Below are positions 52,929 through 63,247 of a DNA stretch of 64,000 nucleotides, piece after piece (positions within the stretch are counted from its first letter, which is position 1; every line of letters starts with the position of its first letter). Made by a program: the position numbers and the translations under genes. The notes under the pieces were generated by a model that saw only the letters and a program-made list of their open reading frames with translations, was not told where the DNA came from and ran no database searches. The stretch spans positions 2,507,501 through 2,571,500 of the forward strand of contig NC_079239.1 in assembly GCF_027921745.1 (NCBI RefSeq). Direction: 5' to 3'. The DNA is from Schizosaccharomyces osmophilus (lineage: Eukaryota > Ascomycota > Schizosaccharomycetes > Schizosaccharomycetales > Schizosaccharomycetaceae).

Positions 52929-54069
52929 ATGAATTCTGGCTTTGTGATTGTCCATGCTGGAGCAGGCTTATATTCAGAACGAAGGGAACATTTAGCGAAG
53001 GATGCGTGTGCTAAGTACGAACATTCTATTCTTTTTTCATTTTGGGTACTAATTCTTCAAATAGAGCATGCATGCAAGCAAAACTTGAACTCTGCAGAAC
53101 TTCTGATTCAATTGCAGCGGCAATAGCAGCTGTAAAGGTGCTTGAAGACAGCCCAGTTTGTAATGCTGGTACAGGATCGAATTTGACTGTCAACGGAGAA
53201 GTGGAGTGTGAGGCTGGTTTGATGGAGTCTCACACAGGAATGGCGGCAAGCGTAGGTGCATGCAGAAACTATAAATATCCATCTGAAATTTGCTCGAGAA
53301 TTTTAAGCAAACGTAAGCTTCCTAAAAGTCATGGTCGAATACCTCCCTTGATGATTGTAAGTCATGGAGTTTCTGAGTTCTTGAAGGAGGAAGGGATTCC
53401 CACAAATACCAATGAAGAGTTGCGAACTGATGGGTCTCGTAAACAGTATGAAAAATGGAAGCAACTTGTTGAAGATGATGGGAGGATACCATCATCTCAA
53501 GATACAGTCGGTGCTATATGCATTGATCCTGCTGGCGAATTCTGCGTGTGCTGCAGCAGTGGTGGTATATTATTAAAATCTTCAGGAAGGATTGGATCAT
53601 CTGCTATCCCTGGCCATGGATTTTGGCTGGAAAGAGAATTGAATGAAATGGGTGCCTCCACCTTTGCTACATGTATGACCGGAACAGGTGAACACATTTC
53701 AAACACGAATTTCGCAATTAGATGTTCAAATGTAATGTTGCACACAGAAGATGAGATTCAAGATCTGGAACGCCTTATCCGAGACTTCTGGGATCATCCA
53801 ATGTCGAAATATATCCCTAATCTATCTCTGGGATTCATATTTGCAAAAATGGAAACAATGCCTGAATCAAAACGTCCACGGTTGACATTTGGCTTTGCAA
53901 ATTCCTCGCCATCCATGGTATGTAATAGCGGTATACCTCCTATTTCATCTTAACTAACACTTTGAAGGCAATTGGATATATGAAAACCACTTCAAAGAAG
54001 CCTCATGTCCTTATTACGAGAAATCAGAATAAACCGCATACAATTAGTGTTGTTTCTACTCGACTTTGA
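52929..54069 (+). CDS. Ntn-hydrolase of the asparaginase-2 / threonine-aspartase family, 3 exons
   Basis: Exons 52929-53014, 53065-53917 and 53968-54069 join in phase to 346 residues. Exon 3 is easily missed: the donor GTATGT after codon SPSM is followed by an ACTAAC branch point and a TTTGAAG acceptor, replacing an in-frame unspliced end. The spliced C-terminus (GYMKTTSKKPHVLITR) fits family members. The N-terminus FVIVHAGAGLYS and ACxxA-rich helix are typical. The catalytic threonine, which becomes the N-terminal nucleophile after self-cleavage, is in SSQDTVGAICID at about residue 176. GGILLKSSGRIGSSAIPGHG supplies substrate-binding residues. Whether it cleaves asparagine or beta-aspartyl peptides, or acts as a threonine aspartase on proteins, cannot be told. 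I recall SPAC823.09c here. Confidence 0.87.
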
Positions 54070-54395
54070 TGAAATCAAATTATACCTAGTATTGGAAACA
54101 TAATTGCTTCCCATTTTCTAAGAATCATTTTCATCGAGCTGTTGTTTTTTACCGCTTAATTGTTTATTAACGATAATGAGATGTAAACTCGTTGTTTTTG
54201 CCTTCCATGGCACTTTTACTCGTAAGACAAGATAAAGGATTCTAGCACTATTTTATTAAATCTGAAGGGCTATTAATTTCAACTTTAGCAATTCCCAAGT
54301 GGTAAAGAAATCTCTGTACAACTTCAATTCTTATCGTTTCCCTTCGGTTTAGTAAGGAATTTTTTTTTTATTTGGATTAATAAAAAAGAAAAACA
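54070..54395. other. Intergenic asparaginase-like gene to rrp3
   Basis: About 325 bases with a T-run before the rrp3 start; promoter and leader of rrp3. No gene is seen. Confidence 0.5.
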
Positions 54396-55861
54396 ATGAC
54401 GACCGACGTGAAGAAGCAAAAGAAAACCGTGAATGGAGACGGTGTCAAAGACGAAGGTTTTAAGGAAGAAGCTGAAAGAAAGGTGTCTTCTGATTCGAAA
54501 TCATCTTTAGAGGAAAAAGATGAAAAAGATGAAAAGGATGAATCTCCTAAAACTTTTAGAGACTTGGTAAGGCTTACGAAGTTTTGATGTCTATATGTTT
54601 TCTAATTAATTTATAGGGTGTTATTGAAGAATTGTGTCAGGCTTGTGAGAAGTTAGGCTACAAGGATCCTACTCCCATTCAACGTGAGGCTATTCCCACC
54701 GCTTTGTCGAAGCGAGATGTGATTGGTCTTGCTCAAACAGGAAGTGGTAAAACTGCCGCATTTGCTCTCCCTGTGATCCAGGAATTGTGGGACAATCCTA
54801 GTCCTTATTATGCTGTTGTGCTTGCACCTACTCGAGAGCTTGCTTACCAAATTTCTGAACAGTTTGAAGCACTGGGAGGTGCCATTGGTGTGCGAAGCGT
54901 TGTTATTGTAGGTGGAATGGACATGGTCACTCAAGCAGTTGCTTTGTCCAAAAAACCACATATCCTTGTTTGTACTCCTGGTCGTTTGATGGACCATTTA
55001 GAAAATACCAAAGGATTTAGTCTGCGAAACTTACAATACCTAATTATGGATGAAGCTGATCGTCTTTTGGATATGGATTTTGGACCCATCATTGACAGAG
55101 TTCTAAAGGTCATTCCTAAAGAGAGACGTACTATGCTTTTCTCGGCCACCATGACCAACAAGGTTGAGAAGCTTCAACGTGCTTCCCTTCATAACCCCGT
55201 TCGTGTTGCCGTTTCTTCCAAATTTTCCACTGTAGATACCTTGATCCAGCGTTACTTGTTTTTCCCTTTTAAACACAAAGATACTTATCTCGTTTATTTG
55301 GTTAATGAACTTGCTGGTAATACCATCCTTATCTTTGCACGTACAGTAAACGATACTCAACGATTGGCAATTTTGTTGCGGTCTCTTGGATTTAGCGCAA
55401 TACCTCTTCACGGTCAACTGAGTCAAAGCAATCGTCTTGGTGCATTAAATAAATTCAAGTCCGGTACTAGATCAATTATGGTTGCTACAGATGTTGCTGC
55501 TCGTGGTTTGGATATTCCTCTTGTTGATGTCGTTGTCAATTACGATATTCCCACTGACTCTAAAGCATACGTTCATCGTGTTGGCCGTACTGCTCGTGCC
55601 GGACGTGCCGGTAAATCAGTCGCCCTCGTAACTCAATATGATTTGGAGCCATTCCTTCGTATTGAGGCTGCTATTGGCAAAAAGATGCAAGAGTACGAGC
55701 ACCAAAAGGATGCAGTGTTCTTGTTGTCGGAGCGGGTGGATGAAGCACAGCGAGAAGCTGTGATTCAAATGAAGGAAATTCATGAAAGGAGGAGATCTAA
55801 GGGTAAGCTTCGTACAAAACGCAAGCATGATGATCTTGATCGTGAAGAGCAAGTCTCTTAA
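54396..55861 (+). CDS. rrp3: DEAD-box RNA helicase Rrp3, 2 exons
   Basis: An ATP-dependent RNA helicase for 18S rRNA processing (human DDX47). Exons 54396-54566 and 54617-55861 join in phase to 471 residues, close to 465 in S. pombe. A charged N-terminus (about 1-50, Lys/Glu/Asp-rich) is followed by the Q motif (TFRDLGV ... DPTPIQREA), motif I AQTGSGKT, Ia PTRELA, Ib TPGR, II DEAD, III SAT, V ARG and [12 protein letters not shown]. The tail is basic ([10 protein letters not shown]). The intron donor is GTAAGG and the branch-like TCTAATTAATT precedes the acceptor. Nucleolar location is inferred from the family. Confidence 0.95.
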
Positions 55862-56179
55862 TCAGAAGACGTAAGGGTTGTAAAAGAAGATTTTGGTTTC
55901 AAATAAAAAATTAAAAGGACAGGTTACTTTTTGGATACTCTATTATGGTTATGTTTATAATAGGATTAGATATTAGCACATTAATCAGGTGCGTTCATGA
56001 AATGGTAATATGAAACAAGATATAGGTCGTAACCGTCGCTTCTTGTAGACGAGCAACATATATTGGGTAAATATAAAAATTATTTCGAACCATTCCTGAC
56101 TTAATTATAGGAACGAGTAAAAGAAAATATATATTGGTCGAGGACATGATTTACGAAGAATGAAGAAAATTAAAAGAAA
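55862..56179. other. Convergent spacer rrp3 / per1
   Basis: About 318 AT-rich bases between 3' ends. Nothing else is recognised. Confidence 0.5.
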
Positions 56180-57184
56180 TCAATCTTTGCCGTACATGGA
56201 TTTGAGCTTCGGAGAAGTATCGTTTATGTCATAAACCGAGCTTTTTATTACAAAACCGTAAATGTAGTAAGTAATAGGTACTGTAGCCAGATGCCAAAGG
56301 GCATGAGCATCAACTAGATTTGCAATTGGACTGAAATCGAAAAGCTCCAAGGAAGCAGAGAGCATCAAGGCGGTTACAGATAAAGCAGGCACCTTTGTCC
56401 AAGAAAGTCCGATATTTCTATGTGACCATGAATAGTAGTACCAAACGAGGTTTGAGAGCAAGCCTACAGAAAGGTTCGCCTTCATGTTGTAACCGTAATC
56501 GAAGGTATAAAAAGACAGATAACTGACATGTGCCACAAAAGCGACGAAAAAGAGGATTCCGAGTATGAATGTTGCGGTTCTACCTCCGCGCTTGAGATCT
56601 AATTTGAACATCAGAAGGAGCGAATTATATAAGCCGAATAAAACAAAAGCACCGGCTGAAAAATAGTCCAACTTCTCGGTTAAAGGAGTGTCGCGAATGT
56701 GGAAAACACTACTCCATACCCATGCGTTCATGCCGATAATGGCCCATATAAGACACAATGACTTACTATGGTGAAAATCTGGAATGCAACGACGCATACG
56801 TTGATAACCATTGTAGTGAACGATTAGATTAAGTACAGAGAATAAGACGCTAAAGAACTCCTGGACGCCACAGATTCGAATAAAGTACCATTTACCAAAG
56901 TACTGCTGAGAGGGAATTCCGTTTACGGCAAAGTAGTGTTCAGTATCAATTTGACATTCGTAACGGCAATTGCTACCACAGTCCCAAAAAAGTGATCTCA
57001 AATACCAGGGGAGCATTCCATTTTGTGAAGGATTCTGATTACAGTCAATGGTAAGACAGTTATTTAAGCATGTCCTATAGTATGGGTGTAAATCACCATT
57101 GCTTGCTGATGCACATTGTATCCAGGATGCAACTAGAAGTAATACTAAAAAAGAAAGAAAAGAATTTAGTTGCCGACCAGTCAT
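56180..57184 (-). CDS. per1: GPI-remodelling protein Per1 (PGAP3 family)
   Basis: Per1 removes the sn-2 acyl chain of GPI-anchored proteins in the ER (phospholipase A2-type remodelling). The single exon gives 334 residues. A signal peptide covers about residues 1-27 (FLSFLVLLLVASWIQCASA). A cysteine-rich lumenal region is CLNNCLTIDCNQNPS, WDCGSNCRYECQI, typical of PGAP3. Seven membrane segments follow. The CREST-type motifs include SSVFHIRDTPLTEKLDYFSA and DAHALWHLATVPITYY, with the catalytic His/Asp candidates. The gene is convergent with rrp3. Confidence 0.94.
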   Translation of the reverse strand: MTGRQLNSFLSFLVLLLVASWIQCASASNGDLHPYYRTCLNNCLTIDCNQNPSQNGMLPWYLRSLFWDCGSNCRYECQIDTEHYFAVNGIPSQQYFGKWYFIRICGVQEFFSVLFSVLNLIVHYNGYQRMRRCIPDFHHSKSLCLIWAIIGMNAWVWSSVFHIRDTPLTEKLDYFSAGAFVLFGLYNSLLLMFKLDLKRGGRTATFILGILFFVAFVAHVSYLSFYTFDYGYNMKANLSVGLLSNLVWYYYSWSHRNIGLSWTKVPALSVTALMLSASLELFDFSPIANLVDAHALWHLATVPITYYIYGFVIKSSVYDINDTSPKLKSMYGKD

Positions 57185-58024
57185 TTTAAGATTGTAGATC
57201 AGCTAAATCCATAAAGTTGTTTCCGGGTTATTCCGCTAGTGTCATGTTTTGGTTAGGAAAGGTACAATGTAACCTGCGAAAAAAAAATTGTAAACAATGC
57301 GAAAATTTGTTCTTCTTGAGAAAACGAAGAAAACTCAGTAAGCATTCGTTTCCAAATACAAAAGAGTATTGAGATGGCGAAAATCTATTGCCCGCTCCGA
57401 CAGCTTCTGAAACTTCACAAGGGTAGGACATTCACATGTTCGTACGAATTCTGCCTAGTACGGATCCAACGACAAATCAATTAAGGAAAATAGGATTAGC
57501 CTTGAAAAAATTTTAGGTTGGAACGTACTGAGTCAAAATGTTCAGACAAAAACATCGGTTGAGCGTAAGCAGTGCAAACAACGAAGAGAAATGTGTAAAC
57601 GTCAGATGGATATTCATGTTTAAGTAAAAGTTTGTAGAGTTAAATTTCAACGCATCCTGTGAATAAGCTTCTCTGTGAATTGATTTTCCGTTCATCGTGA
57701 AACTTTTTTAACCCCATCGTTTAGTAGAGTTTTCTTGTTGCTCATAAAGTTTATAGATTTCTTCTGAAGAAATTAAATAAAATCTAAAGCAAGATACAAA
57801 TCAAAGAGACCTTTAAGTTGTACGACACTTAAGATTTTGATCCCTCCTTTCAGCTCGAGTCCTAATTATAGCTACTTAGGGGGAGCGATAATTAGAATCA
57901 TCATAGTTGTATAAATGAGGAAACAATTCATGTGTCAATAGTCAAACATTGACATATTGCCAAGCTGTAGCAGTAGTTTTGTGCGGCTGAGTGCAACATG
58001 GCGACCAACGTACGAAAAAAGCAT
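57185..58024. other. Upstream region of per1 and 3' flank of the following gene
   Basis: About 840 bases. It contains overlapping chance frames (57228-57695). No gene is supported. The TTTCG/GAGC-rich 57850-57900 part has no recognisable motif. Confidence 0.35.
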
Positions 58025-58468
58025 TTAGGAGTAGGGATCCTTGGAATAATGTGCATACTGAGGAGGGGAGCATACAGGAGGAGTACGGACACCAGACGCG
58101 TAGGTGTCAATGATTTGATATTCTTCAACCGAAGGGACTTCTCCAGCGGGCACGGAATTGAAGTGCAGAAAGTAAACAAGAACAAGATGTATATAGAATA
58201 TGAGAGCGCAGTAAATAGACCATATGACGAAAGAGGGTGTGGAAGCACCGTTGGTGGAAATGGAATACAAGAGACCCAAAAAGAGAAAAGTGAGACCAAT
58301 TCCAATGTAACTAACAGTCGTTGCTTTTTTACTACGTTTAAGAAGAATCATTCGGCCAAATTCGTACGGAGTTGTCCTTGTATTTGCTGCCATTTTGATA
58401 ACGTCGTCTATATAGGAAAGCGAGTACTTCCATACAGCAGAATATGACCTGCCTTCCTTCCAATTCAT
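58025..58468 (-). CDS. Small two-helix membrane protein with PPxY motif
   Basis: This gives 147 residues from the ATG at 58468, or 122 from the in-frame ATG at 58393 (MAANTRTTPYEFGR), which I prefer as more likely since the upstream 25 codons add no recognisable feature. Two hydrophobic segments, about 28-48 and 58-80 of the shorter form (SYIGIGLTFLFLGLLYSI, WSIYCALIFYIHLVLVYFL), are preceded by a basic loop LLKRSKKA. The polar C-terminus has EEYQIIDTY and ends in PPVCSPPQYAHYS, which contains a PPxY motif of the kind bound by WW domains of HECT ubiquitin ligases. I do not recognise the family. A plus-strand frame covering the same bases has no membrane pattern and is rejected. It is divergent from the small gene at 58580. 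Confidence 0.6.
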   Translation of the reverse strand: MNWKEGRSYSAVWKYSLSYIDDVIKMAANTRTTPYEFGRMILLKRSKKATTVSYIGIGLTFLFLGLLYSISTNGASTPSFVIWSIYCALIFYIHLVLVYFLHFNSVPAGEVPSVEEYQIIDTYASGVRTPPVCSPPQYAHYSKDPYS

Positions 58469-58579
58469 TCCAGTTCAGTCCTCCCCATTTTTTATGAATT
58501 GAAGAGCCAAGAAAATAATTTATGTCTACATAAAAGTCTGCTTTTTTTCTAGTTTCCAAAAGCCACCGTACGGTTCATA

Positions 58580-58906
58580 ATGGGTTCCGACGTGAAAATG
58601 GAAGAGTTGCAGAATCTTCTCGCAGATGAACAGAGAGCTCAGGAGTTGCAAGAGGACAAAAAGAGTATGTATTTGGAAATTTCTGAAAAGCTCAAATCAT
58701 TGGAAAATGTGAATGGATTCTTACTCATTGGTCAATTAATTTATCGAGTAGGAATATTCTTTACAATTCTTAGTTCTCCAGATAGTGCAACTCTACGCTT
58801 TTGCATTTATTTAGAACTTCTTGTTGGATTACTTACTATAGCCTACTTTTTGGGAAATATTGTCTGGCTAAAAACGGACATTTATAAAAGTTTTGTTTCT
58901 AATTAA
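58580..58906 (+). CDS. Small membrane protein with N-terminal coiled coil
   Basis: A 108-residue frame starts MGSDVKMEELQNLLADEQ. Residues 7-45 are a charged amphipathic helix, probably coiled coil. Two hydrophobic segments follow: about 47-66 (GFLLIGQLIYRVGIFFTIL) and 76-98 (FCIYLELLVGLLTIAYFLG). I do not recognise it. Its start lies only 110 bases from that of the minus-strand neighbour, so the two probably share a promoter. I recall per1 and taf3 as adjacent in S. pombe, so this pair may be lineage-specific or overlooked. The frame is clean, but expression is not shown by sequence. Confidence 0.55.
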   Translation: MGSDVKMEELQNLLADEQRAQELQEDKKSMYLEISEKLKSLENVNGFLLIGQLIYRVGIFFTILSSPDSATLRFCIYLELLVGLLTIAYFLGNIVWLKTDIYKSFVSN

Positions 58907-59636
58907 GAGTCTCAAATGCTAGTGCAGACAGCCTGACAAAAAGACAAAAAAAATATAAAAGATGAGGGCCTAAATGTTGGAAGAAGGATGAGCTTGTCAC
59001 GAGAAACAACTGTAAACTACTGAATGCTTTTCGGGCGGAGAAACATGTTCGCATTTTCATGCTCTGTATTCTTTGACCACTCATGTAATTTGATACATTG
59101 AACGTGAACGGACCTGTTAAAACTCGCAGCGGATTCTTTATACCCAAATTTTTTCTTTTAAAACGATTCTTGAGCTCTGGGGCACGAGACAACAACTTAA
59201 CAATGACTCGAATACCGAATCTATATATATATTTATATAAGATTCACCATGTTCATATCTCTTAACCGCGTTCTGTAAACGGCAATCTTTTGGTTTATTA
59301 TACTTGTACAGATGTGCATTCTGCTAAAACCGATCGAAAAGACGTTGAATAAATCAAAATAAAACGTTCATGCAGTCACAATCCCAGGTATCTTTGTAGA
59401 TTAAATCCGTAAAATGAAAGTCAGCCCAGATTTTTCTATTCGTTGACTTTTGCTCCCAGGAACGTAAATTCCAATACCATACTGATTCCCTGTTTCCTTT
59501 TACATTTTCAAAGCATACGCATACGAAAAAGAAGCCATTGGGTTCGATAAAGATATTTTGACATATGATTTTCTTGAAGGAACAAATCAAGAGGTCAATG
59601 GTAAAAGATGAGGCCATTTCGAGAATTTGAATCGCA
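58907..59636. other. Convergent spacer, 730 bases
   Basis: Between the small membrane protein and taf3. A TA-rich tract lies at about 59221-59240. A 98-codon minus frame (58899-59195) starts at TTG and overlaps the preceding gene; it is treated as chance. Confidence 0.35.
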
Positions 59637-60104
59637 TTATGTAGGATGTGAAGGATTGTTTTGGACTGCAGAGGAGAACATTGTATCTTGAAAACGCTCG
59701 GGGCCGCTAACACGCACTTGTTTCTGCACAAGGTTCGTCAACCAATCCTTAGGCTTCGTCTGTGTCTCTGCAGCTGGCTGGAATCCGGCTACACGTCGTA
59801 GTTCATCCATTTGAGGACCATGGTACCATTCGATAAACTCTTTCACATCCTCTTCTGTACCATCGAGTAAACCCACTTCTTCGAGAGCCAGGCGAAAGTC
59901 TTGCAGGTCGCAGTCTTTTTTCCTACTCAATTCTGCTTCTGTCATTGTAGTTTCCGAAAGCAGTTGGATGTAACGGATCATTACATCTGTAAATGAATCC
60001 AACAGCGACAACTTCGTACGATCAAGACCAGCTGCACGCAGTGTTTGCGAGCAAAACACTCGCATAAGGCAAAAATAAATGTCGTTTTTTGGTGATCCTT
60101 CCAT
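59637..60104 (-). CDS. taf3: TFIID subunit Taf3
   Basis: A histone-fold subunit of TFIID. A single exon of 155 residues, the same short length as S. pombe Taf3; the long PHD-bearing C-terminus of animal TAF3 is missing, as expected in this genus. The bromo-associated histone fold covers about 5-80 (YFCLMRVFCSQTLRAAGL, LDSFTDVMIRYIQLL, and DLQDFRLALEEVGLLDG). The second conserved part, EFIEWYHGPQMDELRRVAGF, is diagnostic. It is followed by KPKDWLTNLVQKQVRVSG. Confidence 0.92.
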   Translation of the reverse strand: MEGSPKNDIYFCLMRVFCSQTLRAAGLDRTKLSLLDSFTDVMIRYIQLLSETTMTEAELSRKKDCDLQDFRLALEEVGLLDGTEEDVKEFIEWYHGPQMDELRRVAGFQPAAETQTKPKDWLTNLVQKQVRVSGPERFQDTMFSSAVQNNPSHPT

Positions 60105-60906
60105 GAGATCCTTTATAAGAGTAGAAACACGTAAAGAAAAGGATTTCGCGTTTTTTTCCTAATCGTGCTCGTGGATGAATTCAGTTTCCGTATATTCCAG
60201 GATTGTGATGTCTCCTTGAAAAATCCTATTTAGAATATGATACGATAGCGATGGCTTTACAATACCGGTAAAAGTGATAATGATACATTGGATTTCGTTG
60301 GTAAACATAACAAACAGGTGAAAAAAAAAAATGGATTATTTGTTCCATAGCAGAATGGTGAATAGCAGTTTCTTTTCAAACTCTTAGATTTTATGAAAAA
60401 ATCTTGGAAGCGTCTCTATGGATCGAAAGAAGTATCTTTTTACTTCTGTTATACACATATAGACATATCTCCTGAATGAGTTTCGCTGTGATTTCTGGTC
60501 GATTTCCTTTTCAAGTTCATTCACTCTCCTTTTTTATGCAATAAAACAAATGAATATATCAGTAATTCCAGTTCTGAAAAAGGAAATCCACTTGAATGTT
60601 TACCGTTTACTGATACCTTGCATTCCATTATGTCAGTAAGACAAGAACCTCACCCAAGAGAGGCTCTCAGCTAGATTCTTGTTTTGTCAATTTCAATTGC
60701 TACTTATATTTTAGTATTTGTATATATAATTCTTTGAAAGAAAGGTCTCGTTTACTATTTCTTTGAATTCGTGGTTGCACGTACTTGTCATAACGGTCGT
60801 TTGAATGCAGCAGGTTTGCCAATTGGGTGGAAACGTCTAGGAATTGGCCAACTATTTCCTCATTACTTTTAATTAACTTAGAACAAAAGGATTGACTTAC
60901 AGTATT
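60105..60906. promoter_or_regulatory. Divergent promoter region taf3 / tlg2
   Basis: About 800 bases between divergent starts; no gene recognised. A short CTTACAG-like acceptor before the tlg2 ATG leaves open an upstream non-coding exon. Confidence 0.4.
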
Positions 60907-61856
60907 ATGGCTTATCGAGATCGAACAGGACTGTATATAACCTTCCGACAATCGTATGCACATCATGGTCAAAGACTAGAATTCTCAAAATGGGAACCAA
61001 AGGAAGAACGACAAAACCTTATTCATAAGGATGTGGATGACAACGTCGTCATAGAGATGGACATGCTAGCTCCTAAATGGGTTGCTATCGAACAGGATAT
61101 AGATTCCTTACTTCAAAACACTCACAGAAATATTCAGTTACTCAACAAGCAGTATGCAAAACATGTCCTCCCGAGTTTTTCCGATAAAACAGAACAGGAA
61201 AACGAGATTCAACGCCTAACCATTGATATAACGAGTGACTTCCAAAGATGCCAACGAACTTTACAAAATACAAAACGCCAGACTAATAACCTTAAAGGCT
61301 CAGAAGCCTTGGTTGCTCAAAATCTCCTGGCAAATTTGGCAGGGCGTATTCAAACCGAAAGTGCACAATTTCGGAAAAAACAATCAAACTATTTAAAAAG
61401 TAAGTGATCACTCGAGAAGTATCGTGAATGCTAATAATCCTAGAATTACGAGGTTTGAATTCTGATTTTTCCTCTTCGGATGCGAAACTAGAGGACACTG
61501 TTTCCGACGTTGCAATATCGCAGTCGACAATTCAGCAGGCTGCTCTTATGGAAGAGGAAGGCGAAGACGAGCGGGCTGTCCAGCATGAACGGGCTGTTGC
61601 AAAAATCGCCGAAGGTATCCTGGAGTTAGCTCAGATGTTTCAAGATTTGCAGGGATTGGTAATTGAGCAAGGGGCTCTGGTGGATCGCGTCGACTATAAC
61701 GTTGAGCAAACCCAAGTTCATGCAAAATCTGCCGAAAAAGAGTTAACAAAAGCTGAAGGCCACCAAAGAAATACGGGACGGCTACGTTTCATGTGTTTTC
61801 TAATTTTACTTATAGTTGCTTTAATTATCATATTAATTGGCAAACTTGCACGATAA
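60907..61856 (+). CDS. tlg2: t-SNARE Tlg2 (syntaxin-16 family), 2 exons
   Basis: A Qa-SNARE for traffic into the trans-Golgi/early endosome. Exons 60907-61399 and 61444-61856 join in phase to 301 residues, the same length as S. pombe Tlg2. The start MAYRDRTGLYITFRQSY carries the N-peptide that binds the SM protein Vps45. Helical Habc domain follows (about 60-160). The SNARE motif is at about 205-265 (ALMEEEGEDERAVQHE, ILELAQMFQDLQGLVIEQG with the central ionic-layer Gln, VDRVDYNVEQ). A C-terminal membrane anchor is at about 280-300 (FMCFLILLIVALIIILIG). The intron ends in a CTAAT branch point and CCTAG acceptor. Confidence 0.95.
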
Positions 61857-62081
61857 TGTTCGACTTATGTCTTTTATACATCTCATGTATTTTCTTCCTT
61901 TTTCAATTCCTTTACTGAATTTTTCTTACTTTAATTACTATTTCCGCTGTTTTATACCTAAATACAACAACCTTTTTGTATCCAAGATAAGTTAGTTGCC
62001 GAATGTTCATAATTAATCAATTCCAAATCCCTTGTAAACCCATATTAACAAAATAAAAAGAATTTTCCAAACGTCAACTTC

Positions 62082-62970
62082 CTAAGAGCTGGAAGATGGA
62101 GCCGAACGTGCACGAGGTAGTCGCTTTTTTTCCTTTTGAGCGCGTCTTCGCATTTTGTTTTCCAAGTAACGATCCAGTTTCTTCGTTCCTTCCATAGATT
62201 TATACTTATCCAATTGAACCAACTTCTTCTGGTCACTCTTCTTCATATAAAATGGCTTCTTTCCTTCCTTAACTTGCTCTCTTTCGTTAGCACGTTGTTC
62301 GCGCAAAACTCGGCCTGTTCTTTCTTCTTCAATATGTCTCTCCATCTTTGATAAAAGAGATTTTAGTGTTGTCTTTATAGTTTCTGCGCGTTCGGGATCT
62401 TTGCATTTTTTCAGCTCTTCGCGAAGAAGCTCAATTTCCTTTTTCCGGTAATCAAAAACAAACGAGTAGTTATTTTTAACCTTCTCTTTATTTAGACTCC
62501 CGGAAAGAGAATCGAATCGAGGGTCTCTTGTAAACTTTTTGGGAACATTCACAACCTCTCGAAACCGAGTAACTGGTTTCTTGCTAGATACTTCCATCGG
62601 TGCGTGCTTTTTTCTTTCAGCACGTTCATGTGCTTCATGTTCATCTCTTTTTTGTGATTTCTTCCTAATAACCGCAGATTCTTTCTTTTCAGTTTTGTTC
62701 TGTTCCGCCATTAATTTCTTTTGAGCGGCCAACAGAGTATCGAATGGAATTTCCGAAATTTCTAGTCTTTAATTAGCAACATTCTACAATCTTTCTGATC
62801 TTACGGGTTTTAGCAGACTTCTCATCCACATCTGAGATCGCCTCTGGCTCACTTTCTTCCATTCCATTAAACTCTTCTTCTGACACCAATTCATCTGAAC
62901 TACTAACTGGATCATCCTCTTCGACGTTTACGTGTGCCAAGCTTCCTTTTTTCAACGCGTTTTTGCTCAT
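62082..62970 (-). CDS. rrp36: Ribosome biogenesis protein Rrp36, 2 exons
   Basis: Rrp36 is a nucleolar SSU-processome factor for early 18S rRNA cleavages. Exons 62805-62970 and 62082-62761 join in phase to 281 residues. The intron is only 43 bases (GTAAGA donor, CTAAT branch point, ACTAG acceptor). The junction gives TQISEIPFDTLLAAQ, the conserved start of the family core, and is therefore well supported. After an acidic N-terminus come KKPVTRFREVVNVPKKFTRDPRF and DSLSGSLN, then NYSFVFDYRKKEIELLREEL and the basic, coiled RKKP-type C-terminus KPFYMKKSDQKKLV, KYKSMEGTKKLDRYLENK. It ends in an Arg/Ser-rich tail. Confidence 0.92.
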
Positions 62971-63247
62971 TGAGTGAATACTGAAGTTTCGCGCAGATAC
63001 ACAGTTACGGTGAAACTTCCACAGACAGGAAGGAAGCTCATATATAGCACTCAAGAGCTCAACAACAATTCTACACACCGAATGAGGTTTATATGAAATT
63101 TTTATTTCAAAAGTTATATATATTATATATAGATTTCATGAATTGAAGAAAAACTATTCTTAGCATAAACAATGGAATCCGCAAACGTAATCTTTAAAAA
63201 ACATAGTTTTGACTCTAATAAACGTAAGTACTACCAACAAAAAAGCA

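Noticed and set aside
54653-55426. Several minus-strand frames opposite rrp3
   Set aside because: Shadow of a strongly conserved DEAD-box helicase; not coding.
57928-58305. Second overlapping minus-strand frame of 125 codons
   Set aside because: It overlaps the preferred frame in another phase, has mixed composition and no start context; a chance frame.
57998-58447. 149-codon plus-strand frame antisense to the small PPxY membrane protein
   Set aside because: It has no domain or membrane pattern, while the minus strand gives two clear hydrophobic segments. Only one is likely to be real.
59354-59731. 125-codon minus frame overlapping the 3' end of taf3
   Set aside because: It starts at a non-ATG codon inside taf3 in another frame and has no recognisable features.
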